From assembly GCA_948470475.1 (NCBI GenBank), contig OX419338.1:8718850-8782849 (forward strand): a DNA stretch of 64,000 bases. The letters run 5' to 3'. Shown here in pieces: positions 1 to 10,010 of the stretch. Numbering within the stretch: the stretch's first letter is position 1; each line of letters begins with the position of its first letter. This DNA is from Galaxea fascicularis. Its lineage: Eukaryota > Cnidaria > Anthozoa > Scleractinia > Euphylliidae. The position numbers and the translations under genes are program-made. The notes under the pieces were generated by a model, which saw only the letters and a list, made by a program, of their open reading frames with translations, did not search any database and was not told the origin of the DNA.

Positions 1-9
1 AACTCAAAA

Positions 10-138
10 TTGACCTCGCTCCCAATGTGTGGCTTCATAGCTCAGTTGGTAGAGCATCGCACCAGTATCGCGGAGGTCACGGGTTCGAATCCCGTTGTAG
101 CCCTGATTTTTTCAGGCTTCTTCTTTCCAGTTGCTTAA

Positions 139-169
<31 letters not shown>

Positions 170-175
170 ACTTGC
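10..175 (+). mobile_element. tRNA-derived SINE, copy 1
   Basis: A tRNA-like head at about 31-103 carries a recognisable A box (TAGCTCAGTTGGTAGAGC) and B box (GGTTCGAATCCC). It is followed directly by a small hairpin, CCTGA-T-run-TCAGG. The same head, hairpin and flank recur at 9383-9612 and 17644-17880 (opposite strand) and in part at 24150-24235, so this is a dispersed element and not a tRNA gene. The anticodon stem is imperfect and position 33 is C where a real tRNA has U. The 3' tail is diverged here, so its end is approximate. Confidence 0.8.
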
Positions 176-246
176 AGTTATTCATTACTCACAACAACTA
201 TGTTTATCGGATTTCAATTTCATTTAATTTAATCAAAAATGGAAAC

Positions 247-374
247 ATTTCCACACAGTCCCATACATTAATTATACATGCATCATTGTCATACTAACCC
301 TGTTCTGAAAACGAATAGAGTTTGAGTCACAAAATGCAGGTATAATGAAAGTATATATGGGGCTGTGTGGAAAT
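247..374. mobile_element. Short fold-back element (ATTTCCACACAG family), copy 1
   Basis: About 128 bp with inverted ends reading ATTTCCACACAG..CCCAT. The reverse complement of the right end matches the left end over about 20 bases. Related copies lie at 1996-2103 and 38184-38307; the interior of the third is the reverse complement of this one. It has no coding capacity and is a non-autonomous MITE. Confidence 0.75.
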
Positions 375-579
375 CTTGTCTCAAAATTTATTGATTATCA
401 ATTTTATTGGTGACCAGAAGTCCACGTACAATATCATCCTGACATGAATAATCGATGAAATTGATAATCAATAGCAATAAATGGAACTCGATAATATTAA
501 TCAATAATTGATTAATCAATATTGATATTGGAAATTGATGACAAATCGATGGGCAAAGATTTGTAATTTCATAAGTTAG

Positions 580-1941
580 TAGCCTGCGAATACAGCCGCC
601 TCTCGTCACTCCTGGCCCCCGAGGGGCGTTTCGCGAGAGAGACGTCTGCGATTTACAGCCAGAAATTCCATACTTTTGACGTAAATCTGTCCTGAATCTG
701 GTCAAGAGCGCTGATTGGTTCCCCCCATGATTTGCATAATTAAGAATTATAAATATGCAAAATGTTCAAGTAAAATGGGGTTGGAAGGCTTGCACGACTC
801 CTGTTCACGTGTTCACCGCTTCTATCTCAGTTCTATTGACCAATTTAGCTTCTTTCTTGTTTTAAGTGGGGCAACACAGTGGTTTAGAGGATAACATGAT
901 GGTGATAGTGATTGAAACGGCCATGTGCTTAAATGTCGCATGCTATGTATTTTGATAGCAAAGGTCATTTCTGGGTTTAAATTCTGCATTAATTTTATCG
1001 CCTGTTTGTTTTGACCCTTGTTGTTTCTGTTTAGCGACTGTGGTCCTTTACATGCCATCTGAAGCATTTTGTCTAGCTTTGGTTTGGCTCGTTTCAGTGC
1101 GTTCGGTGACAGTACAGCCTCTCTCTTGTTATCAAGAATAGGAAGTTAAGCCGCGTAATATGATAATCTTTATCTTGCAGTGTTTGTACATTACCGGGCC
1201 CGGTTATTTGGTTTTGTAGTAAGAAGTTGTGTTTCTTTTGCGGCTATTCGTCTCTTTATCCTTTCTTTAGTATTGTAGCTTCTTAGAGAGCTATGCAACA
1301 CATGAAATTGAGCGCCAAAATCCGCTCTAATTACAGCTGTGTCTTTGTCATCGTTTCGCTCTGCTCTGTAACTGCGGTTATAGTATTTTCCTCATTTTGC
1401 TTTTGCCAGTGGTTTTGGCTGTGTTTGGGTACGCTATTAAATGATAGGCAAGACCATGGTTTCGATCCTCCCTTGTGGATCTCATCAGTTGCTGGGAATG
1501 GCTTGAGTAATAGAGTTGCTCTTTAGGCAACGTCATCGTCTTTGTGTGAGAATGGCAAAGCATTCTGTTTGGCGTTAGAGTTTGCTTGTGTTTTTATACC
1601 CACTGGGCGGATCGAAAGTACTAGACTTTTATTGGCTATCTAGGTTGCCAACTGTGAAATGCAGTTTTCGATCCCTTCCTGTCTGAAGCTAGCACACGTT
1701 TTTGCTTTTGCGACACTGAATGCAAGTTTCCTGCATATTCAAAAGATTCACATGATCCGCCATTTTGATCTCATGTAGTAATTTATGCAACGTGGCTTGT
1801 TCATCATTATAATTATACGAAATTAGCACTATATGAGTACGTCATCAGTATGGAATTTCTGGCTGTAAATCGCAGACGTCTCTCTCGTGAAACGCCCCTC
1901 GGGGGCCGGGAGCGTTGAGAGACGGCTGTATTCGCAGGCTA
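580..1941. mobile_element. Non-autonomous TIR transposon with 9-bp target duplication (MULE-like)
   Basis: The element starts TAGCCTGCGAATACAGCC and ends with its reverse complement. The two ends match over about 110 bases (580-690 against 1835-1941) with few mismatches. The nine bases ATAAGTTAG sit immediately outside both ends (571-579 and 1942-1950), a clean target-site duplication. Long TIRs with a 9-bp duplication are typical of Mutator-like elements; that assignment is an inference, because no transposase is visible in the 1.1-kb interior. Confidence 0.75.
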
Positions 1942-1995
1942 ATAAGTTAGGTCAACAAGAAAATTCTTTTACAGAAAAATATGATGAATTGTGTC

Positions 1996-2103
1996 AAGAT
2001 TTCCACACAGCCCTATACATTAATTATACAAACATGCATTTTGTGTGTTATGACAGTGATGCATGTATAATAAATTTCATGTTTGGGGCTGTGTGGAAAT
2101 CTT
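1996..2103. mobile_element. Short fold-back element (ATTTCCACACAG family), copy 2
   Basis: Inverted ends AAGATTTCCACACAGCCC and the matching reverse complement near 2083-2103. It lies just beyond the right target duplication of the 1.36-kb TIR element; copy 1 lies before the left one. The interior is shorter and more diverged than in copies 1 and 3. Confidence 0.7.
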
Positions 2104-2106
2104 TCC

Positions 2107-3450
2107 TAAAATGTAATAATTTTATTACTACAGTCGCACTTGTCAACAACAACAACTTTTTCTTCTTTTGAGCATCGAATCACTTGCTTACTTCAACAGC
2201 AAAAGGGCACTGATAGTCAAAATAACCTGGCACATCAACAGTCGCGTGTGCGGCCACGAGCAGAACTGGTAGTAGTACTGGGCTCGACAGCAAACGACAG
2301 TCAATATTAGCAGTTTGAAGGCTCAAGCGGGAGATAATCGATTGATCATCGATCGGCCGATACCAATCGATAACAATTAACTGTTTGTCATCGATTCTTA
2401 TCGATTGATCGACTGGACTGCCAAGTATAATTACAAATGCAGAAGTAGTAAACTTACGATAAACCCAAATACGTGCAGCTCGATATACCTTGTTCTGTGA
2501 AATTCTCTCCTCTATGCTCTTCTTCTTCTTCATCGAAAAGAAAATATAAACAAGGAAGGACTTACTTTCGCATTGGTGCAGACAATGGACACCCTAGCTT
2601 TGTCAGGTGGAAGACTAACTTCTCCGCTTTCCGTCAACTGAATCTGTCGTCGGTTATCAGACACTCCTCCATGTTCACGCTCCGGTTTCGCGTCATTTTC
2701 ACCTTCATTTTCACCCAAAGAGGTGAACTGAGCGAACACCTGAGCTGGACTATGTTTCGTTGATTGTAACCGGCTCATTTCCAAGGAGGCGAAGACCAAT
2801 ATGTCCACCAAGCTTTTCAAATGTTCTCGCGATCAACACTAGCGCCCAGTGCCCCAGAGTGATTAGTCCCGAGGGAAAAGGGTTCAGAACCCCAACGCTC
2901 CCAAGACAAACCCTGAGTCGTGTCGCCAGAGCGTCGCATGAAGACACAAAGAACGGCCGCGCAGAAGTCTCCGCCCTCCCCACCTGGATCCACGATTATT
3001 TCAATCAAAAGCCATAATAGGGCAAGTGATCATGATAATTTGAAATTTTGTATGGTATTACTACTAAAGTTTAAGACCGTTTCGATCTTTTGCATATCTT
3101 TTGGTTGAATTTTATCCTTAATTTAAAATTTTGTTTTCCTTTGTTTTTGTGCATGGGCACTGTACCCGGCTTTGAAAAAAGGGAAAATAAAGTTTAACCA
3201 AGGATAACATTAAACACATAAACAGATCAAAGTTGTATTGCTGTGAGTACTATTTCGCAGCGAATTCTCCACCTCCTGTCGCATTGTTGCCTAGAAGTTC
3301 GCTTTTCGATCCGAGAGTGATCAAGTTTGCTATTTGATCATAACTTTGTACAAGAGCCGAGGATGATTGGGTATACAAAAAAGTCAATTAGCTGTATAAA
3401 AAAGAATCGTGCACAAAACGTACACGAGTAAGTATTAGCTGGGTAGGTAG
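2107..3450. other. Stretch without a supported gene
   Basis: ATCGAT-type motifs are dense at about 2330-2415. Around 2760-3010 there is a GC-richer block that is open in several frames on both strands. The strong donor-like AAA|GTAAGTCC on the minus strand near 2562-2570 follows an open frame, so a minus-strand 5' exon is possible, but nothing downstream confirms it. The rest is AT-rich and featureless to me. Confidence 0.4.
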
Positions 3451-3456
3451 GAAAAC

Positions 3457-3462
3457 TTTATT
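3457..3462 (-). terminator. Putative polyadenylation signal of the GH29-like gene
   Basis: AATAAA on the minus strand, about 235 bases after the stop codon at 3697-3699. Position and motif fit a normal 3' UTR, but the hexamer is common by chance in AT-rich DNA. Confidence 0.4.
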
Positions 3463-3696
3463 TAGACACGCTTCCTCCGTCAACAAAAATGTACAAAGCT
3501 GATTTCTACTATCTCAGTCTCCTATCATTTCCCATGGACACCCACTTGGTAGTTCCTTTACGTAACTGCAAAATCGGCGTATATGCGTGCGATGGCCTTT
3601 TGTTTTCAGTTTACACCATAATGAATGATCCTTATCGCTATTCCAGCTAACAGACTTCTAATTTTATATCTTTTAACAACTTAAATTACAAGAAAT

Positions 3697-4328
3697 TTAG
3701 ATCAAATTTTGTTTCGCAGCTTCATCCCAATTGTAGATGGAGACCTCCCTTAAAATTATTGAATGTTTATTTGTTACTATCTTCCTTATCTGCAAACTAA
3801 TTCCTGATATCTCCTCCATTGCCAACTCTTTTGGGAAAGGGTGAATTCTCTTATGACCTATAGTAAGTCCTTCCTCGGCAAGCGAAATCCAGCCGGCTTT
3901 AGTTTTAATCTTCAATTTATATTCCATGACTTGCTGCCCGAATTTAGCAACATCTTCCATTAGTACAACAGAACCACTCAGCCCTCTGACAGGCCTAAAC
4001 TTCGTCCATTTCTTCTGCCTCCCAATATGCATCTTTTGTCTGAAATGTCTGGCGATCGGCTCCTTGTACAGCAACTCAATTGCTTTCCCTAGTTCTGCAT
4101 ACGTAGCCAGGTCTTCCTCGGGTACTCTCCCGCGAGTATCAGGGTTGATGTTGAGAAGCATCGTACAACCATGGCCCACGCTTGTCAGGTACTCTTGGAC
4201 AAGTGTCTGGACGCTCTTTACAGTATACTCGGTATCAGGCTCCCAAAACCAATAGTGTTCACGTATGACTGTGTCGCAGCTAGCTGGGCAAAACAGCTCG
4301 CCCCAGGGATTGCCTTGTATTACTGTTG
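3697..4328 (-). CDS. GH29-like gene, exon 3 (end of barrel and C-terminal domain)
   Basis: The acceptor is AATCCCAG|CA. The frame continues from exon 2 and gives QGNPWGELFCPASCD, EHYWFWEPD and GHGCTMLLNINPDTRG, then a roughly 115-residue C-terminal domain ending at the TAA at 3697-3699. The first in-frame Met of this exon is well inside it (4179). The part upstream of that Met is clearly family sequence, which fixes the exon boundary. Confidence 0.85.
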
Positions 4329-7300
4329 CTGGGATTAAAAAGAAAGATGCTTCAGCATGTTATGACCACAATCCCACACTTTCTCCACCTTGCTCCTGCT
4401 GAGCTTTTCTCTTCTCATATAATTTATTAATTTTTGTAGATGGAAAATGAAGCAAACAGAAACCATGGCTGACAGCAAGAACAAATTCGTTCCTCATATA
4501 TGACACCATGATAGAGAAACGCCGACGGGAGAAACATGCTTTCACTACTGCAACATTCCCATACGTTTACTTCCCTTCGGGCTTTCTTCACTCGCTTAAC
4601 ATGATACTTGAAACTTGTTACTCTCTACGCTTTTCCACGCACGTATTACGTGCCTACTTTTTCAAAAAAAAAAAGAGCGGGGCTGGGGCAACGCTATTCT
4701 CAGGGCCTCTCTTCTTAACAGCACGTCGACTTTACTCTCGCTTTTGGAAGTTTGAAAAAGAGAGATTCTGACTGACCAGGTTGTTGATGATGCCGAGTTT
4801 GTTGTTTTTGCCAGATTCGAAATAAATACACAATGTGCACTTATCTCTACATAATGAACGGTTTAATAACATTATAACTCACCATCACTGTTCTTCATGG
4901 AACATTTGCCTTTAGGCACCGCGTACCAGTGCGGTAAAGGAGCCAGACCATTCTCGTTACCAACCCACCGCAAGCCTTGATTCCCCGCAAAAGTAGGGCA
5001 TTCGTCGCACAGCGAGTTTTTTGCCAACTGCCGTATTATTGGCCCGACATTGGGGCTGACGTTAGGAACAATTCCTGCGTCAAACCAGATGTAGAAAGGG
5101 TTCTTGTATTGAGAACATGCACCAAACAGCTCATGCATTTGTTCTTCGACCACCTCTCTATATCTCTGCTGAGTTTCTGGATTTTTAGTTGTGTAATTAT
5201 CCACTCCCATGTACCAGTTGTTATGCACGCTATAAAACACTCCGTATTCCAGGCCGTGTTTTTGGCTGGAGTTTATGAAATCTAACAACACGTTTCCCTT
5301 TCCTTGTCTCCACTTGCTATATTTCACTGAGTACTGGTAGTTAGTGTTGCTGGGCCACATCAAGAATCCACTGAAGTGATCAATGGTGAAAACGATGTAT
5401 TTGGCGCCGAAACTCTTTGCAGCTTGTACCCACTGATCAGTAGAGAGGTCGGTCGGGTTGAACGTATCTGGGGACGCGACCACACCTAAAAAAAGAGCAG
5501 GCCTCTTCATGAACAGATATTTTCAATGACAATTTCTGGCCACACTGAAATTTCAGCTGAGGCGGCCAGAGGAAGGAAAATAAGTATCGTTCCAGCTTGA
5601 ATTTTAAACTGACCTATTGCAATTGAAACGTTAATCAAAATGACGCCCAAGAATCTATTTTTGTGCGTGTAACAATTATGATTTGGAGGCCGAACGTTTA
5701 CAATGAAAGAAGTTTGATTGATTGGATTTCTTTTATCATAAGTAATTAAGACTGTTTAGCAGGGGATAAAAAATTTAGCCCAGTCAAGAAATGAAATAAA
5801 ATTCACCGATTTCAACTTTTCGACCCACGTTCGCGTTGAACTGACAGTATAAATACTTTCAACAACAGCCGCCCGGTTAATCCTATTTTCCAAGTGGAAC
5901 TTGATACTTCACCCTATTTCCTTTAGATTCCCAATAAAAGAGGAGATTTTTGAGCATTGCAGACTGACCACGTGCATGCTGTGTTTTGCGTTCGAAATTC
6001 TAAACAGCGTTGCAGGAAACCACCTCGGGACGATTTCGATATCATATACTCGATATTATCGGTTTCAAATCGATATTTTCATATGCACGAAAAACGTCGC
6101 TGATCATGCCCGCACTTCGATACTGCTCACGTGACCAAGAAAGACGTTTGCAGAACTGATCCTTGTGATAGTTATTCAGAGGCGCTATTTCTGTAAAACA
6201 CTGAAATATTTTTATTGATTTACTTTAAAAACACGTCGGTTGTTTCTTCTGCTTGTACAAATCTTTGTGTTTCCTTTTCTAAACGTTTCCGTTTCAAAAA
6301 CGAAATAAAACAATATTTCGATGTCAACTGACATGATCACGATCAGATGAGATGCCTTTCGATGCCTCTCAAGTAACCATGAAAGACGAAGTATTTCGCG
6401 CATTTTACACTACCTTGCGTTTGAAGAAATCCTTATGATATTGAAGCATGATTTTTGTAAACTTTAAACACGTGCTGATTTCCTTTTAAAAAATTGGCAC
6501 TTTTTTGATTACATAAATCTTCGTACCTTCTCGCATCGCAGTCACTTACACTTCATTTACAGCCTGGGATATATGACACTAGGACACTGATATGAAAACT
6601 AATATCGATCGCGCTTTTTACAACAATTGCTAGTAATCTCGCAATCTGATTGGCTAATTTGCTGTTGTCGATAAGAGTTCAGACAACGCTGCTCACGTCA
6701 ACTTGTCACGCAATGTCTTTTTCAGCTCTCGCGCTCTGAAATAAACATTTCTTTGACGCCGATATTGTGGTAAAAAACAAATTGAATGTGGTTTAGCGTT
6801 GTCTGTACTCTTATCGACAACAAGTATGCGTCATCACAGTGGTCAAAATGTTGTGGACTCACTCGGCTGCGCCTCTTGAGTCCACAACATTTTGACCACT
6901 GCCGATGACGCATACTTGTTGTCGATAAGAGTACAGACAACGCTAAACCACATTCGATTTGTTAATTACCCTGGATGTGCTATTCATATGGTCTTCTTGA
7001 GTTGTGATTGACTATTCTATCATCAAAGCACATGAATTGGAGACCGTTGTCAACCAAAACGTCATTAATTACTATTTGAATATTAATTAATCGATGATGC
7101 ATCTACTAACATGACTTTGCGTTTATTTTTTATTAGGCTACGTGTGTCCTAAAAAATATCAGTTTTTATTTTAGTTTAATTTTTCCGGAAAACGGTCCTG
7201 GTAGTCCGAACCAGGAGCCCATAATTATGGGCTCCTGTCCGAACTCTATAACTACTGCGACCACGCAAACTGCGTTTCACCAAAGAGAGAGGCCTAGTTA

Positions 7301-7771
7301 GCCGTCTGTCCCACATACCCCACCCCAACCTTATTGCCATTTGCAAAGGAAGCAAGACTCCCGGGAACGAAAACTAGTTGAAACTTCTCGATCTCGTGTC
7401 AGGCTCCGTGTCCCAACTTGAAATTGCTGAACTCACCACTGCAAATAGTCGCGCCCTGTTGTAGTCCAATAAATAAGCAAACGGAACCCGGATAATGGGG
7501 CCATCTCATCACGCGACAAAAAAAATCTATCCGTATGGTACGACGCAATCTGCTTACCTGGCCTCATACTGCGATCAAACGTTTGCATGTTAAAGTGGAC
7601 TATTGCTCCGACCTCATAATCCAGCCATCTGGCTTGTGTTTCCGTCGGCTTCGGTACTTCGAAAGCATCCGCGCTTTTCACGAAATGAGAGCACGAGGTG
7701 GTGCTAACATACAAGGCGAGGAAGCGGGTCAACATCCAAACCATCGATCCGAAACGTGCGTTTGCTTTCAT
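3697..7771 (-). CDS. Secreted alpha-L-fucosidase-like glycoside hydrolase, family GH29 (3 exons)
   Basis: Exons are 7771-7558, 5485-4883 and 4328-3697. Both introns are GT/AG (donors CCAG|GTAAGC and GATG|GTGAGT) and both junctions fall after codon base 1, so the joined CDS is open for 482 residues plus stop. Residues 1-36 form a hydrophobic signal peptide, implying secretion or a lysosomal location. GH29 landmarks in order: VHF (His59), FNP (80-82), WPS (115-117), IWFDAG with the expected nucleophile Asp207, RWVGNENGLA (244-253), HYWFW (297-301) and MLLNINP near the C-terminal domain boundary. Length and order match the plant/bacterial type of alpha-fucosidase, which removes terminal fucose from glycans. 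Oddity: the usual KHHDGF sugar-binding motif reads DHFSGF (107-112). Specificity is therefore uncertain, and the protein could be a lectin-like or altered hydrolase. Intron 1 (2.07 kb) holds a fold-back element and a palindromic mini-element. Confidence 0.88.
4883..5485 (-). CDS. GH29-like gene, exon 2 (catalytic barrel)
   Basis: Encodes residues 72-272. The acceptor is a T-run ending TTTTTTTAG, and the first two bases complete Gly72. It contains SPDTFNP, the altered DHFSGF motif, MWPS, WRQGKGNVLLDF, YIWFDAG with the putative nucleophile Asp, and RWVGNENGLAP. An ATG a short way upstream of the acceptor lies in the intron and is not the start. Confidence 0.87.
6614..6964. mobile_element. Fold-back element with long hairpin, copy 1 (in GH29-like intron 1)
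   Basis: The right part is a near-perfect hairpin: 6784-6861 pairs with 6877-6955 around a 15-base loop. The left part (6614-6783) and the hairpin are repeated in diverged form at 15224-15478. No coding sequence. Confidence 0.75.
7205..7244. mobile_element. 26-bp perfect palindrome flanked by 7-bp direct repeats
   Basis: 7212-7237 is CAGGAGCCCATAA followed by its exact reverse complement. TCCGAAC occurs immediately before it (7205-7211) and after it (7238-7244). The half-palindrome begins with the nine bases CAGGAGCCC and then AT, as do both TIRs of the 351-bp element at 10130-10480, which also has 7-bp flanking repeats. This looks like a minimal deletion derivative consisting of the two element tips. 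Confidence 0.65.
7558..7771 (-). CDS. GH29-like gene, exon 1 (signal peptide and start of barrel)
   Basis: Encodes residues 1-71 plus one base. ATG at 7771-7769 is followed by a basic start and the hydrophobic stretch MVWMLTRFLALYVS. After the probable cleavage site near residue 36 comes the family motif PTETQARWLDYEVGAIVHF. I end the exon at the consensus donor CCAG|GTAAGC (7557-7552). The frame stays open to 7433, but that extension looks unlike the family and would leave the phase unmatched. Confidence 0.85.
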
Positions 7772-8939
7772 GGAGACACCCCGGTATCGTGAACTATCAT
7801 AAAAAATACGATGAACAGAACCATTAAGATTCTGCTTTCTTTAGGTGGTAACAGACATTCAAACTGGTGAAGCTATCAGATTATAAGGGGAAACTTAAGC
7901 CACCTGCTTTAAAGAAAATTGAAAGGCTGGTACCTTTCACGCACTATAGGCTAGTGCTCTTTGTATGTTTTAGGAACGATAAAGAGCCAATAGCTGCAAA
8001 TGACCAATGTTTCCAACTCCAAACATGTACCAGAAAGCTATGTTTGTTGTCATTATAATTAATGATAAACTGAACAAACAACGTTTATTACGGTTTTAGT
8101 CCTCCTGCAGGTTATTTTCATTGTCAAGTTCAAAAGATACTACTTTAAAAATTAGCTTATAAGTGCTATTTAAAAGTTGGCGATAATTGAGGTAAAATAT
8201 ATATGACATACATGAAGATTATTTCGTTTTGTCAACAGAATTGATAACGTAAATTTGCCCCCATTAACTGGAGATTTAAAATCTGATGTTTTGCGTGTTA
8301 GTCCTTCGTCAGAGCGAATCGGTAGATTACATTGATGTGACCCTGGGTGCCAGGTTCTGTTCCTCGTTTCAATACAGCCTGAGGCATGAAAACGCCACTA
8401 GAAACCATCGAAAACGAAGGAAGTATTTTGCGAGCGATCATTTGGTATTCGTAACAAGCTGTGCAGCGAATGGTAACCCCTGGCACCCATGCCAGGGTAC
8501 AGTGATGTAGTAAAAAGTAAATTTGTCTGGTGCAATGTTTAAATAAGCGCCGCCCTTGAATAAGCGCCACACTTGTGGCGCGAAAAATTAAATAAGCGCC
8601 GCGGCGCTTTTATTCGAGTAAATACGGTAAACAATATGAGAAGTTAAAAGAATGAATAAAATGACACTAAAATCTAAAAATTTAACGTGAGAATAAGTTA
8701 ATTAATATTTTAAAAGTTCTTTTAGTAATCAGCATTAAAAAAAGACAATGAACAAGTTTCTTTGAGGCTCTATCTAGATTATTCCATTCATAGACCGACT
8801 GATAAATAAAAGTCTGCTTTCACGCCTAATTGGTTCGTACACTGGGTAGATTACTGTTTCGAGTGTTATAGGGATGAACTCAGTGTGCTTTTATATCTAA
8901 CACTGAAATTAAAGTCAATCTCCCCATTATAGTACTTGT
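7772..8939. other. Intergenic stretch upstream of the GH29-like gene
   Basis: No supported gene. The first few hundred bases should hold the promoter of the minus-strand GH29-like gene, but no clear core element stands out. An inverted pair built on GGGTGCCAGG lies at about 8338-8360 and 8472-8505. A GC-rich repeat end (AATAAGCGCCGC repeated, ending GAGTAAATACGGTA) lies at about 8545-8635. Confidence 0.4.
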
Positions 8940-9255
8940 GGATCGTAACACATCGGTGGAAAGGTCGCCCTTTTTTCAAGAACTTGGAAGCTTAAGCGGT
9001 CGAGAGCTGCGGTAGATGAACTTCTTGATGGAAGGGCAAGTAGGACCTTCATTGGCTGCCTTATTTTGAAAAACTTGTAACTGACCATTAGGGCATCGTT
9101 ATTCTTATCGCCCCAGACAATGTCTCCGTAGTCAAAAAGAGGAAGGATGAGGCTGTTGTACGGATAGCGTCAATCTATATTGCCCGCAGTGCACCCTCTT
9201 GAACGCGCTCAATCTTTCTGCAATTAAATGACATGCAGAAGTCACATACTAGTTG
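8940..9255 (-). pseudogene. LINE reverse-transcriptase C-terminal fragment, decayed
   Basis: Minus-strand conceptual translation shows pieces typical of the region after the RT domain of CR1/L2-type LINEs: KIERVQEGALRAI, then LILPLFDYGDIVWGDKNNDA, QLQVLQNKAA and AALDRLKLPS. These pieces fall in different frames with stops between them, so it is a dead 5'-truncated copy. Confidence 0.65.
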
Positions 9256-9382
9256 ACAATGTGGCAAGATGGACGCCTTCTGATACAATATTAGCTTGAC
9301 GAAACGTTAAAGCTTTTAAACTTTCGCTATAGTGTATACTACTCCCCAGTGACCTACCCACCATCACAACAATAAGCCCTTT

Positions 9383-9612
9383 GCATGATGCATATGAAAG
9401 AAATCATATGTGAACTGCGGATATGAAATCAAATGAAGACTGATCGTTGCAGTTGTGATCGCAATTTTTGCAATTGCGTAAAGAAGCCTGAAAAAAAAAT
9501 TCAGGAATTCAACGGGATTTGAACCCGTGACCTCGCGATTCCGGTGAGATGCTCTACCAACTGAGATATGAAGCCACTGACGTTGGGAGCTGGTCAAGTT
9601 TGGGTTCATATG
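9383..9612 (-). mobile_element. tRNA-derived SINE, copy 2
   Basis: On the minus strand: the head GGCTTCATATCTCAGTTGG, a B box GGTTCAAATCCC, the hairpin CCTGA-(T)n-TCAGG, a GCAATTGC-containing body and a tail with CATATG repeats. A second tail-like piece lies at about 9640-9735, suggesting two overlapping insertions or a tail duplication. Confidence 0.8.
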
Positions 9613-10010
9613 TTCCGGTGAAAGATATGTAAGTTAATGATGCATATGAAAGGAATCATATGTGAATTGCGGATATAAAATCAATGAAGAATGATCGTCA
9701 CAGTCGTGATCGCAATTTTTACAATTGCGTAAAGAGAGTCCCCATCAAGTGTCGCAATCCAAAGAAAATAGGTGTCAGGCACTTGAAAGCTAAAAGCCGA
9801 TCATGATCGTGAAGTAAAAGATCCTGGGAATTAATTCTCCATTCGACAACAAATTTACGTGTGAACGAAAATTTCCCGCTAGAAAATTTCCGAAATTTTC
9901 CTGGTTTTGCCTTTATGTCCCCGAAATATGGTTCAACCAGCGCATTCTTTTCCTTCATTTCTGTTTCCAGTTTGTCCGGTACAAGACACCATTATTGGCG
10001 AGTTAAACGC

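Noticed and set aside
31..103. A tRNA gene at the start of the window (and similar ones at about 9500, 17720 and 32590)
   Set aside because: The anticodon arm is imperfect, the heads recur with the same non-tRNA tail, and no normal tRNA ends in this hairpin. These are SINE heads.
2562..2820. Possible 5' exon of a minus-strand gene ending in AAA|GTAAGT
   Set aside because: The frame lacks a good ATG at its start, the protein has no recognised motif and no downstream exon could be matched in phase; left as a remark only.
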